Part shown: positions 12,966 to 18,491 of the stretch, one piece after another
Numbering within the stretch: position 1 is the first letter of the stretch
Layout of the letters: every line of letters begins with the position of its first letter
NCBI GenBank assembly: GCA_019118845.1
Contig: DWYE01000025.1
Coordinates: 1 to 18,491, forward strand
DNA length: 18,491 bases
DNA from: Anaeromassilibacillus stercoravium
GTDB lineage: Bacteria; Bacillota; Clostridia; Oscillospirales; Acutalibacteraceae
Direction of reading: 5' to 3'
Notes under the pieces: generated by a model
The model's input: only the letters and a program-made list of their open reading frames with translations
Databases searched by the model: none
Told to the model about the DNA's origin: nothing
Position numbers and translations under genes: made by a program

Positions 12966-13644
12966 CTGGTTCCACCTCCATCGAAGCTGTATCGGCCACG
13001 ATCCGGCCGTCATGAATCTCTACCACACGCTTATGGAAGTGCTTGACCAAAGAGTGCTCATGCGTCACCATGAGGATGGTGGTCCCCCTCCGGTTGATCT
13101 CGCTGAGCAGGTCGACAATTTCAAACGAGAGCGCCGGGTCGATATTCCCGGTGGGCTCGTCTGCGATGATGAGCTTCGGGTTGTTGACCAGCGCACGCGC
13201 AAGCCCAACACGCTGCTGCTCGCCGCCAGAGAGTTCGTTCGGGCGGCATTTCTGCTTATCCTGCAAATTTAGCAGGCTCAATATGTAGGGCACGCGCTTT
13301 TTGATTTCGCTCTGTGTGGCCCCGATCACATGCATAGCGAAGGCCACGTTTTCATAGACCGTCATGTTATCGATCAAACGGAAATCCTGGAAAACGATGC
13401 CCATCATGCGCCGGAGATACGGGATCTCCCGCTTTTTTAGGCTGGTAATATGGGTGCCGTTGACGATAATATCGCCCTCATTGGGCGTTTCCTCACACAT
13501 AATCAATTTCAAGAACGTACTCTTTCCGGCGCCGGAAGAGCCTACGATAAATACAAACTCCCCGTCTGCAACGGTCAAATTCACATTTTGCAGTGCATGT
13601 GTCCCGTTGCTATATGTCTTGCTCACATTTTTAAATTCAATCAT
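12952..13644 (-). CDS. ftsE: Cell division ATP-binding protein FtsE
   Basis: A 230-residue ABC ATPase of normal FtsE length with every motif intact: Walker A GSSGAGKST (about 36-44), a Q-loop FQDFRL, signature LSGGEQQRVGLARAL, Walker B LIIADEP, and the H-loop VTHEHSLV. It binds FtsX on the inner face of the membrane and powers regulation of the coiled-coil M23 enzyme. The ATG at 13642-13644 follows GGGAGAG and begins with the typical MIEFKNVSKTY; the frame extends upstream without support. A 342-bp upstream gap carries candidate control elements. It is the first gene of ftsE-ftsX-M23, with a second M23 and an S41 gene behind. Confidence 0.96.
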   Translation of the reverse strand: MIEFKNVSKTYSNGTHALQNVNLTVADGEFVFIVGSSGAGKSTFLKLIMCEETPNEGDIIVNGTHITSLKKREIPYLRRMMGIVFQDFRLIDNMTVYENVAFAMHVIGATQSEIKKRVPYILSLLNLQDKQKCRPNELSGGEQQRVGLARALVNNPKLIIADEPTGNIDPALSFEIVDLLSEINRRGTTILMVTHEHSLVKHFHKRVVEIHDGRIVADTASMEVEPDAQD

Positions 13645-13883
13645 TTTCTCTCTCCCAAAGCCCTGCGGTGCATAAAAACCGCGCCAAGGGCGCAGATCCC
13701 CCTTGGACCATAAAAGACCGGTTATCAAAACGCCGTGCGGTTTTCAAAGCATACGATGGTTTCTATCTCGAAACGGGATGTTCCATCCCCGCGTAATTGC
13801 CATATTTGCCCAGCCGGTGCGGCTGTAAGCCGTTTCAACAGGCCGTTTTCTATACACAGAACAGCACCCACCGGCATGTTTAC

Positions 13884-13892
13884 ATAATACCA
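13884..13892 (-). promoter_or_regulatory. Candidate ftsE promoter (extended -10)
   Basis: On minus TG-G-TATTAT, one base off the extended -10 consensus, with no good -35. It lies in the loop of the 10-bp inverted repeat and about 40 bp downstream of the WalR-like box, which would place that box near -50 to -66. Confidence 0.4.
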
Positions 13893-13930
13893 ATGGGTGC
13901 TGTATTTATTGTTTTCAAAAAGAAATAATT

Positions 13931-13947
13931 TGTAATATTTTTGTAAT
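13931..13947 (+). promoter_or_regulatory. WalR-box-like direct repeat TGTAAT-N5-TGTAAT
   Basis: Two perfect TGTAAT hexamers with exactly five bases between match the WalR (YycF) consensus TGTWAH-N5-TGTWAH. WalR controls wall hydrolases such as CwlO and PcsB in other Firmicutes, fitting the downstream ftsEX-M23 operon. The box reads on plus, opposite to the operon, and lies in AT-rich DNA, so chance is possible. Confidence 0.45.
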
Positions 13948-13986
13948 TTTTTAAGCTTCCGACAATCTCCGGCAAAAATCCCTCTA

Positions 13987-15072
13987 TTAGAACTTGACCG
14001 GATTCGAAGAAAGGTACTTTTTGACCATCAGCGCCACTTTAAAGACGATTGCGTCCTCGAACTCGCGCAGGTCCAGACCGGTGATCTTCTTGATCTTCTC
14101 CAAGCGGTACACCAGCGTATTGCGGTGTACAAACAGCTTACGGGATGTCTCCGAGACATTCAGGTTGTTCTCAAAGAAGCGCTGGATGGTAAACAACGTC
14201 TCGTGGTCCAGGGACTCGATCGAGCCGCGCTTAAAGACCTCTTTGAGGAACATTTCGCACAGGGTCGTCGGCAACTGATAGATCAGACGCGCAATGCCCA
14301 GATTGTCATAGCTGACGATGGCGCGCTCCGTATCGAACACCTTGCCGACCTCCAAAGCAACCTGCGCCTCTTTAAAGGAACGGGCCAAATCCTTGATGCC
14401 AACTACAATGGTGCCGATGCCGACCACGCAATGCGTATAAAATTCGCTGGAGAGGGTATCCACAATGGAACCGGCCAGCTTTTCCAAGTCCTTCGGTTCA
14501 ATGCCCGCCCGGATCTCCTTGACCAACGCAATGTCCGTCTCGTTGATGTTGATGATAAAATCCTTGCTCTTATCCGGGAAGAGGTTCTGGATCACATCGT
14601 AAGCGGAAATATCGGACTTGTTTGTAATCTTAATCAACATGCAGACCCGGCTGACGTCGGAATTAAAGCGCAGTTCCCGCGCTTTCAGATAAATATCGCC
14701 GGGAAGGATATTGTCCAAGATCACGTTTTTAATAAAGTTGCTGCGGTCATACTTTTCATCGTAGTATTGTTTGATGCTGCTCAAAGAGATGGCAAGCAGC
14801 GATGCATACCGGCTGGCTTCCGGGTCTGAACCGGAGACAAACACCGCATATTCCGGCCGCGGCCTGCTGCCAAAGGATTTGTAGGTGTAACCATTCACCA
14901 CAAAGGTTCCCGGAGCTGCCAAGACATCGGCGGTAATGCTGTCGTTGACCTCGCCGATCCGCCCCAGCTCGCTGCAGGCAATAATGACGGACGTCTCGTC
15001 GATCACACCGATTGTGCGGTCAATAGCGTCCCTCATCTGGTGAATAACCCCTTGAAATAGTCTGTTTGACAT
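13987..15072 (-). CDS. PucR/CdaR-type transcriptional regulator
   Basis: A 361-residue regulator. The C-terminal 70 residues form the PucR-type helix-turn-helix: IQRFFENNLNVSETSRKLFVHRNTLVYRLEKIKKITGLD, then the closing FEDAIVFKVALMVKKYL, a strong match to the family (pattern SETSRKLFVHRNTLVYRL). The middle (about 130-280) fits the GGDEF-like CdaR domain, with VVGIGTIVVGIKDLARSFKEAQVALEVG as its typical end. The first 120 residues are a putative sensor domain with no recognised fold. Members activate use of sugar diacids, purines or other carbon sources; the inducer here is unknown. ATG 15070-15072 follows GAGGGAG. It lies just downstream of the orphan ABC ATPase, but a strong own promoter and an AT-rich palindrome precede it. 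Confidence 0.88.
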   Translation of the reverse strand: MSNRLFQGVIHQMRDAIDRTIGVIDETSVIIACSELGRIGEVNDSITADVLAAPGTFVVNGYTYKSFGSRPRPEYAVFVSGSDPEASRYASLLAISLSSIKQYYDEKYDRSNFIKNVILDNILPGDIYLKARELRFNSDVSRVCMLIKITNKSDISAYDVIQNLFPDKSKDFIININETDIALVKEIRAGIEPKDLEKLAGSIVDTLSSEFYTHCVVGIGTIVVGIKDLARSFKEAQVALEVGKVFDTERAIVSYDNLGIARLIYQLPTTLCEMFLKEVFKRGSIESLDHETLFTIQRFFENNLNVSETSRKLFVHRNTLVYRLEKIKKITGLDLREFEDAIVFKVALMVKKYLSSNPVKF

Positions 15073-15137
15073 GCTGCTCCCTCACTTTATCTATATTTGC
15101 TAATCTTGATGGTGGATTCTATAAAAAGGCTACATAT

Positions 15138-15166
15138 ATTTTACATAAAAGCAGCACACATTTCAA
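15138..15166 (-). promoter_or_regulatory. Promoter of the PucR/CdaR-type gene
   Basis: On minus, TTGAAA (15161-15166), a 17-base spacer and TAAAAT (15138-15143), each one base from consensus. It indicates independent transcription from the ABC gene upstream. Confidence 0.7.
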
Positions 15167-15174
15167 CTATATAT

Positions 15175-15198
15175 CACAAAATAAAAAATTTTTTTGTG
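15175..15198 (-). promoter_or_regulatory. AT-rich palindrome upstream of the -35
   Basis: CACAAAA (15175-15181) and TTTTGTG (15192-15198) are perfect inverted arms around a 10-base A/T centre, starting 8 bp upstream of the -35. Position and symmetry suit an activator site, possibly for the regulator itself (inference). Confidence 0.4.
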
Positions 15199-15282
15199 GA
15201 AATTGCCGCGTAATTTACAATTTGTTCATATTTCAGAGGGCTATTTTTCTAGCTGAGCTTTCCCAAGCCACAGAAAGCCTGT

Positions 15283-16395
15283 TCAACGCCAAATCGTATG
15301 CTCTGTATCGCTGTCGAAAAGCTTTATTTTCTCCATATCAAAGGCGATTTGGATCTGTTCGCCGCTCTGCCGCATCGCATCTGCGTCAACCCCTGCTGTG
15401 ATGGAATGTCCGCTGCACGTCAGATAGAGATAGGATTCCCCGCCAACGGACTCCATAACCTCGACTTCTGCATTTACAACGCCCTTTTCCATTTTTTCCA
15501 CAAAGGCGGGATCGTCATGGACATCCTTCGGGCGCACCCCCAGGACAACGTTCTTGCCCACATAGCTCTTCAAAACGCCGGTTTCATCCCAGCCTTGCGG
15601 CATACGCACGGCACTCTTTCCGAACGTGAACGTATAATCCGAACCGTCCGCGCCCACCTTGACATTGAGGAAATTCATCGGAGGATTGCCAAGGAAGCCC
15701 GCCACAAACTGGTTGGCCGGGGACGCATAGAGTTCTTCCGGCGCACCTGCCTGCTGGATAAAGCCTTCCTTCATTACGGCAATCCGGTCCCCTAAAGCCA
15801 CCGCTTCGGCTTGATCCTTCGTTGCATAAAGGATGGTGATCCCCAACCGCTTATGAAGTTCGCGAAGCTCCTTCCCCATTTGCGCGCGCAGTTTTTCGTC
15901 CAAATGGACAAATGGCTCATCCAAAAGGAGGACCTTATGCCCTTGCACCATGGCCCGGGCCAGCATTACCATCTGCTGTTGCATGGAAGTAAGCGCGCCC
16001 GGCTTCCGGTCCAGCAACGGATCGATCTGCAACAAGCCGGCAACCTCCTGCACATGCCGTTCCACCTCTGCCTCCGGCATCCGGTGCATTTTTAGGCGGA
16101 ACGCTAAGTTCTCCTTGACCGTTAACTCCGGATAGAGAACGTGGTTCGGCAGGACCATCGCGATGTCCCGTTGCTGCGGAAAAAGCTGATTCACCACCAC
16201 GCCGCCGATATAGATATCCCCTTCGGTTGGCGTTTCCAGGCCGGCAATGAGCCGAAACAAAGTGGACTTTCCGGAGCCTTCCGGACCCGCCACAACCAGG
16301 AATTCCCCTTCGGCCGCTTCCAATGTGCAATCCCGCACCGCTACCACTCCATTGTGGAACGTCTTACAAACATGCCTCAATGATATGTTCGCCAT
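15283..16395 (-). CDS. Orphan MsmK/UgpC-like ABC ATPase with altered catalytic motifs
   Basis: A 370-residue protein with the length and domains of the sugar-importer ATPases MsmK/UgpC/MalK: an ABC domain (1-235) and a C-terminal TOBE-type domain (about 236-370, ending in GVRPKDV, ESVGGESYLYL and FDMEKIKLFD). Walker A GPEGSGKST (37-45) and Walker B VLLLDEP (155-161) are intact. Three other motifs are not: the Q-loop Gln is Pro83 (AMVLPNH for AMVFQNY), the signature LSGGQ is LTSMQ (135-139), and the H-loop His is Lys193 (YATKDQAEA for YVTHDQ-EA). It probably binds ATP but may hydrolyse it poorly or not at all. No permease or binding-protein gene is nearby. ATG 16395 follows GGAGGATT. A regulatory role is possible; not shown. 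Confidence 0.9.
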   Translation of the reverse strand: MANISLRHVCKTFHNGVVAVRDCTLEAAEGEFLVVAGPEGSGKSTLFRLIAGLETPTEGDIYIGGVVVNQLFPQQRDIAMVLPNHVLYPELTVKENLAFRLKMHRMPEAEVERHVQEVAGLLQIDPLLDRKPGALTSMQQQMVMLARAMVQGHKVLLLDEPFVHLDEKLRAQMGKELRELHKRLGITILYATKDQAEAVALGDRIAVMKEGFIQQAGAPEELYASPANQFVAGFLGNPPMNFLNVKVGADGSDYTFTFGKSAVRMPQGWDETGVLKSYVGKNVVLGVRPKDVHDDPAFVEKMEKGVVNAEVEVMESVGGESYLYLTCSGHSITAGVDADAMRQSGEQIQIAFDMEKIKLFDSDTEHTIWR

Positions 16396-16513
16396 ATTAC
16401 AAATCCTCCAAAAAGCGAGTCTTTTCCTTGTATTCCGTCAAGAACCCTGTTTCCCTCTGCAACGATGAAAAACAAGCGTCCCGTCCCTATGTCAAAAAAC
16501 GGGGCTAGTCCTT

Positions 16514-16522
16514 ATCATATCA
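16514..16522 (-). promoter_or_regulatory. Possible promoter of the ABC ATPase gene
   Basis: On minus TG-A-TATGAT, an extended -10 one base off consensus, 120 bp before the ATG; TTCAAA stands 15 bases upstream, which is short. A TTGACA nearer the gene lacks a good -10. Confidence 0.3.
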
Positions 16523-16606
16523 GATGCCCCCCTATTTGAACAGGCGATTTTTACCCAAAAATGCAACAACACCTTTATGAAAATCCGCTAAAAGACAAAT
16601 GCTTTC

Positions 16607-17332
16607 TTAAAGCGCTACAGAATCTTTCGCACGAAAGATCTTGTCCCGTTCTTCCGGGCGGAGCGGACGCGCCTGCCCGGGGGCCAACGCAGGGTCCAGT
16701 TCCAGCGCGCCGATACGCAGGCGTTTGAGGTGCAACACGGTCTTTCCAACCGCGTGGAACATGCGCTTGACCTGATGGAACTTGCCCTCGCAGATCTGCA
16801 CCTGCACCCGCGTAGCATCCAACAGCCGGAGCTCCGCGGGCAGGCATATGCGGTCGCCCAATTCGATTCCAGCGGCAAAGGCTTTGACGTCTTCCTGGGT
16901 GGCCGGAAGGTCCAGTTCCGCCTCGTAAAGCTTATAGACGTGGCTCTTTGGCGCCAGCATCCGATGGGCAAAATCCCCGTCGTCCGTAATCAATAGCAGC
17001 CCTTCTGTATCGCGGTCCAACCGCCCTGCCGGGAAAAGACCACGGCGTTTCAACTCCGGGGGCAAAAGATCCAACACGGTCTCCTGGCGTGCGTCCCGCG
17101 CCGCCGAGAGCACCCCTGCGGGCTTATTCATCATAATATAGGAATACCGCTGGAAATGGAGCGCCTGTCCTTCCACCGCGATGGCGTCCTGCTCCGGATC
17201 CACCTTGCTGTCCGCTTGGCGCACCACCTGCCCATTGACGGTTACCACACCGCGCCGGATCAGCGCGCCGGATTCCTTCCGGCTCCCGATATTCTGCGAA
17301 GCCAATACCTTGTCCAACCGTTCCTTTGGCAT
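16607..17332 (-). CDS. 16S rRNA pseudouridine synthase, RsuA family
   Basis: A 241-residue RNA-modifying enzyme. An N-terminal S4 RNA-binding domain (1-55, RLDKVLASQNIGSRKES and GVVTVNGQVV) is followed by the RsuA/RluB catalytic domain: MMNKPAGVLSA (67-77), the active-site GRLDRDTEGLLLITDDG with catalytic Asp106, SHVYKLYEAEL, and EGKFHQVKRMFHAVGKTVLHLKRLRIG. It converts a uridine in 16S rRNA, by family U516, to pseudouridine. ATG 17332 is chosen because the S4 domain begins at once; its ribosome binding site is weak (GGATGG, rather distant). The frame runs 47 codons upstream through the promoter and is not used. An RluB-like substrate cannot be excluded. Confidence 0.92.
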   Translation of the reverse strand: MPKERLDKVLASQNIGSRKESGALIRRGVVTVNGQVVRQADSKVDPEQDAIAVEGQALHFQRYSYIMMNKPAGVLSAARDARQETVLDLLPPELKRRGLFPAGRLDRDTEGLLLITDDGDFAHRMLAPKSHVYKLYEAELDLPATQEDVKAFAAGIELGDRICLPAELRLLDATRVQVQICEGKFHQVKRMFHAVGKTVLHLKRLRIGALELDPALAPGQARPLRPEERDKIFRAKDSVAL

Positions 17333-17363
17333 GTTTTCACATCCATCCAAATTTGATTCCTCT

Positions 17364-17392
17364 ATTATATCGGTTTTCCCCCGCGAATACAA
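17364..17392 (-). promoter_or_regulatory. Promoter of the pseudouridine synthase gene
   Basis: On minus, TTGTAT (17387-17392), a 17-base spacer and perfect TATAAT (17364-17369). The predicted start lies about 25 bp before the ATG at 17332. Confidence 0.75.
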
Positions 17393-17445
17393 TCGTTCTT
17401 TCCGCAAAGAGCAAAATCCTCCCGCTGGCCAAACGCACGAACATG

Positions 17446-17478
17446 GCACGATGCCGCGAACGTTTTGCGGCATCGTGC
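17446..17478 (-). terminator. Hairpin after the DUF4830 gene
   Basis: GCACGATGCCGC (17446-17457) pairs perfectly over 12 bp with 17467-17478 around a 9-nt loop, 13 bp after the stop at 17491. On minus no T-run follows (CATGTTCG), so termination would not be the classic Rho-independent kind; the stem may protect the mRNA end. Confidence 0.5.
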
Positions 17479-17490
17479 TATGCCTTTTCC

Positions 17491-18120
17491 TCAGTCCGTC
17501 GGCCAGGCGTTCGCGGGGATCTCCGAAGAGGAGACAGGAGCTCCCTCGGACGAAACCGGCGCCTGGGACGAAACCGGGGCCCCGGAAGAGACCGCGCTCT
17601 CCGGAAGGGCGGAGCTCACAGCAGAGGAAGCCGTGCCCGCATTCCCACTGCCCAGCGCGTCAAATGGGAGCATAAAACCATCCAATTCCGTGGAACAGAT
17701 GTCGCCGCCGACCACACGGTCCTCATAGACCAGCAGATTGGCATGAACCGGGGTTTCGGCTGGATAATTGGTCACCTCGTAAACCCATTGACGGCAGACC
17801 TTTCCCGCCAATGGTTCCAGGTCAAAGCCCTGTTGCTTTTGCAGGGTGTTGTATTGGGTGTACACCTCGTCGAATGGATCTGGGATGGCCACATCCCGGA
17901 TCTCCAAAGGTTCCGTCTCCACCTGCCAGCCGAATTGTGCCAAGAAAGCGACGCGCTCGTCATTGCTGGAGGCCAGGCAGCTGTACCCCTTGGCGTTTCC
18001 GGATTCCGCGGCAGCATTCCATTTCCCAAAGGCCAAAAATACCGTTACAGCCACCAAAATCACCGCCAGCGCAACAATCACCCACTTCTTCTTTCCCGCT
18101 TTTATGGAACATACAAACAT
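17491..18120 (-). CDS. DUF4830-type membrane-anchored protein
   Basis: A 209-residue protein with a basic N-terminus (KAGKKKW), one membrane helix (about 13-31) and an extracellular part. Residues about 50-150 match the DUF4830 pattern: RVAFLAQFGWQVETEPLE, then IPDPFDEVYTQYNTLQKQQGFDL, then VYEVTNYP, and NLLVYEDRVVGGDICSTELDGFM. The last 55 residues are a Ser/Ala/Pro-rich low-complexity tail with repeated PVSS blocks. Function is unknown for this family, which is common in clostridia. ATG 18120 follows GGGGAGGG. A 14-bp perfect GC palindrome sits just upstream of the ribosome binding site. No close operon partner: the next gene upstream ends at a terminator. Confidence 0.85.
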   Translation of the reverse strand: MFVCSIKAGKKKWVIVALAVILVAVTVFLAFGKWNAAAESGNAKGYSCLASSNDERVAFLAQFGWQVETEPLEIRDVAIPDPFDEVYTQYNTLQKQQGFDLEPLAGKVCRQWVYEVTNYPAETPVHANLLVYEDRVVGGDICSTELDGFMLPFDALGSGNAGTASSAVSSALPESAVSSGAPVSSQAPVSSEGAPVSSSEIPANAWPTD

Positions 18121-18135
18121 AACGGATCCCTCCCC

Positions 18136-18149
18136 GCGGCGGCCGCCGC
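18136..18149 (-). repeat. Perfect 14-bp GC palindrome upstream of the DUF4830 gene
   Basis: GCGGCGGCCGCCGC is fully self-complementary and ends just before the GGGGAGGG ribosome binding site. It may be an operator or a very stable small mRNA structure; function unknown. Confidence 0.4.
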
Positions 18150-18215
18150 TTTTTCATCTCTAATGGATATGCGGCCGTGGGAAAAATCATGCCTTTTCTG
18201 CACAGGGAAGGCTGC

Positions 18216-18259
18216 AAAAAGAAAAGCACCCATCCCGGCAGTTTGCCGGAGCGGGTGCT
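18216..18259 (-). terminator. Terminator of the gene at the right edge
   Basis: AGCACCC (18225-18231) pairs with GGGTGCT (18253-18259), then a 3x3 internal loop, then CCGGCA (18235-18240) with TGCCGG (18244-18249). On minus the stem runs into TTTTCTTTTT (18216-18225). Confidence 0.85.
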
Positions 18260-18347
18260 CGGGGGAAGTTGAAGATCTAAGAAAGAAGATATTTGCAAGA
18301 TTTCAAATCGATAGAAAACGATTTTAGCTTAATAAACACAGGGGATC

Positions 18348-18491
18348 TTATTCAACAATGTCGAACTGGAAGGTGATGTTGCCCCAATAGGTGCCGGTCA
18401 CCGGGATGATCTTGGACGGGATGACTCTGTAGCGGTACTCGCCGTCCTCATCAAAGGACATCACTTCTTTATTGAGTTCGCTGACAAAGTG
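18348..18491 (-). CDS. C-terminal end of an unidentified protein (partial)
   Basis: The window's last 144 bases read on minus as 47 codons plus TAA at 18348-18350. The peptide is rich in alternating hydrophobic and polar residues (FDEDGEYRYRVIPSK, then TGTYWGNITFQFDIVE), typical of beta strands in a secreted or surface beta-sandwich domain. A strong terminator 89 bp downstream supports a real gene end. The start and most of the protein are outside the window, so no family is assigned. Confidence 0.65.
   Translation of the reverse strand, partial: HFVSELNKEVMSFDEDGEYRYRVIPSKIIPVTGTYWGNITFQFDIVE

Larger units (their letters stand above)
13645..13986 (-). promoter_or_regulatory. 342-bp ftsE upstream region with several control-like elements
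   Basis: No gene is seen. On minus, in order: a WalR-like box (13931-13947); an inverted repeat ACAGCACCCA/TGGGTGCTGT (13861-13870 and 13894-13903) with an extended -10 in its loop; a small palindrome GGGATG-TTC-CATCCC (13775-13789); and, 30-75 bp before ftsE, overlapping hairpins CCAAGGG/CCCTTGG (13684-13706), GCGCC/GGCGC (13681-13693) and GCGGT/ACCGC near 13667-13683, with a TTTTT run behind the first two. The last group could act as an attenuator. Confidence 0.45.

Noticed and set aside
17326..18327. 333-codon plus-strand ORF
   Set aside because: Antisense to the DUF4830 gene and crossing two hairpins; no RBS, no domain recognised.

Overview
The window looks like chromosomal DNA of a Gram-positive anaerobe of the class Clostridia, most likely the Ruminococcaceae/Oscillospiraceae side (inference). 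Supporting signs are the single-chain glycyl-tRNA synthetase, a PadR/HAAS pair, a DUF4830 protein, an FtsEX-M23-S41 cell-wall cluster, a GtrA protein, strong GGAGG ribosome binding sites and SigA-type promoters. No tRNA, rRNA, CRISPR array, transposase or phage gene was seen.

Layout. 1-2320 (all genes on minus): a small protein built from two ribbon-helix-helix-like repeats; an empty stretch with a promoter and a strong bidirectional terminator; a VanZ-family membrane protein with a large inverted repeat over its promoter; and a PadR regulator overlapping a HAAS/DUF1700-like membrane protein, with an almost consensus promoter and a palindromic candidate operator. 2500-5430 (plus): rsmE, a short-chain reductase probably of the EF-P 5-aminopentanone reductase type, and a lipoprotein resembling the RsiV/DUF3298 family. 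5427-18491 (all minus): in transcription order from the right, the tail of an unidentified protein, a DUF4830 anchored protein, an RsuA-type pseudouridine synthase, a solitary MsmK/UgpC-like ABC ATPase, a PucR/CdaR-type regulator, ftsE, ftsX, two tandem paralogous coiled-coil M23 peptidases, an S41 CtpA-like protein, a GtrA membrane protein and glyS.

The functional core is 7541-13644. FtsE and FtsX form an ATP-driven membrane complex that in other bacteria controls a coiled-coil peptidoglycan hydrolase or activator (EnvC, PcsB, CwlO). Here the first M23 gene overlaps ftsX and a second copy follows it. The S41 protein closing the cluster carries Gly and Tyr where the catalytic Ser and Lys belong, so it is probably a pseudoprotease beside two intact metallopeptidases. 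A perfect TGTAAT-N5-TGTAAT repeat upstream of ftsE matches the WalR box of cell-wall regulation.

The strongest points to follow up are the dead S41 protein, the orphan ABC ATPase whose Q-loop, signature and H-loop are all altered while Walker A and B are intact, the 12-bp inverted repeat enclosing an 86-nt GC-rich segment between the two M23 genes, the OadB-like GGADGPT motif in the HAAS protein, and the internally duplicated ribbon-helix-helix protein.
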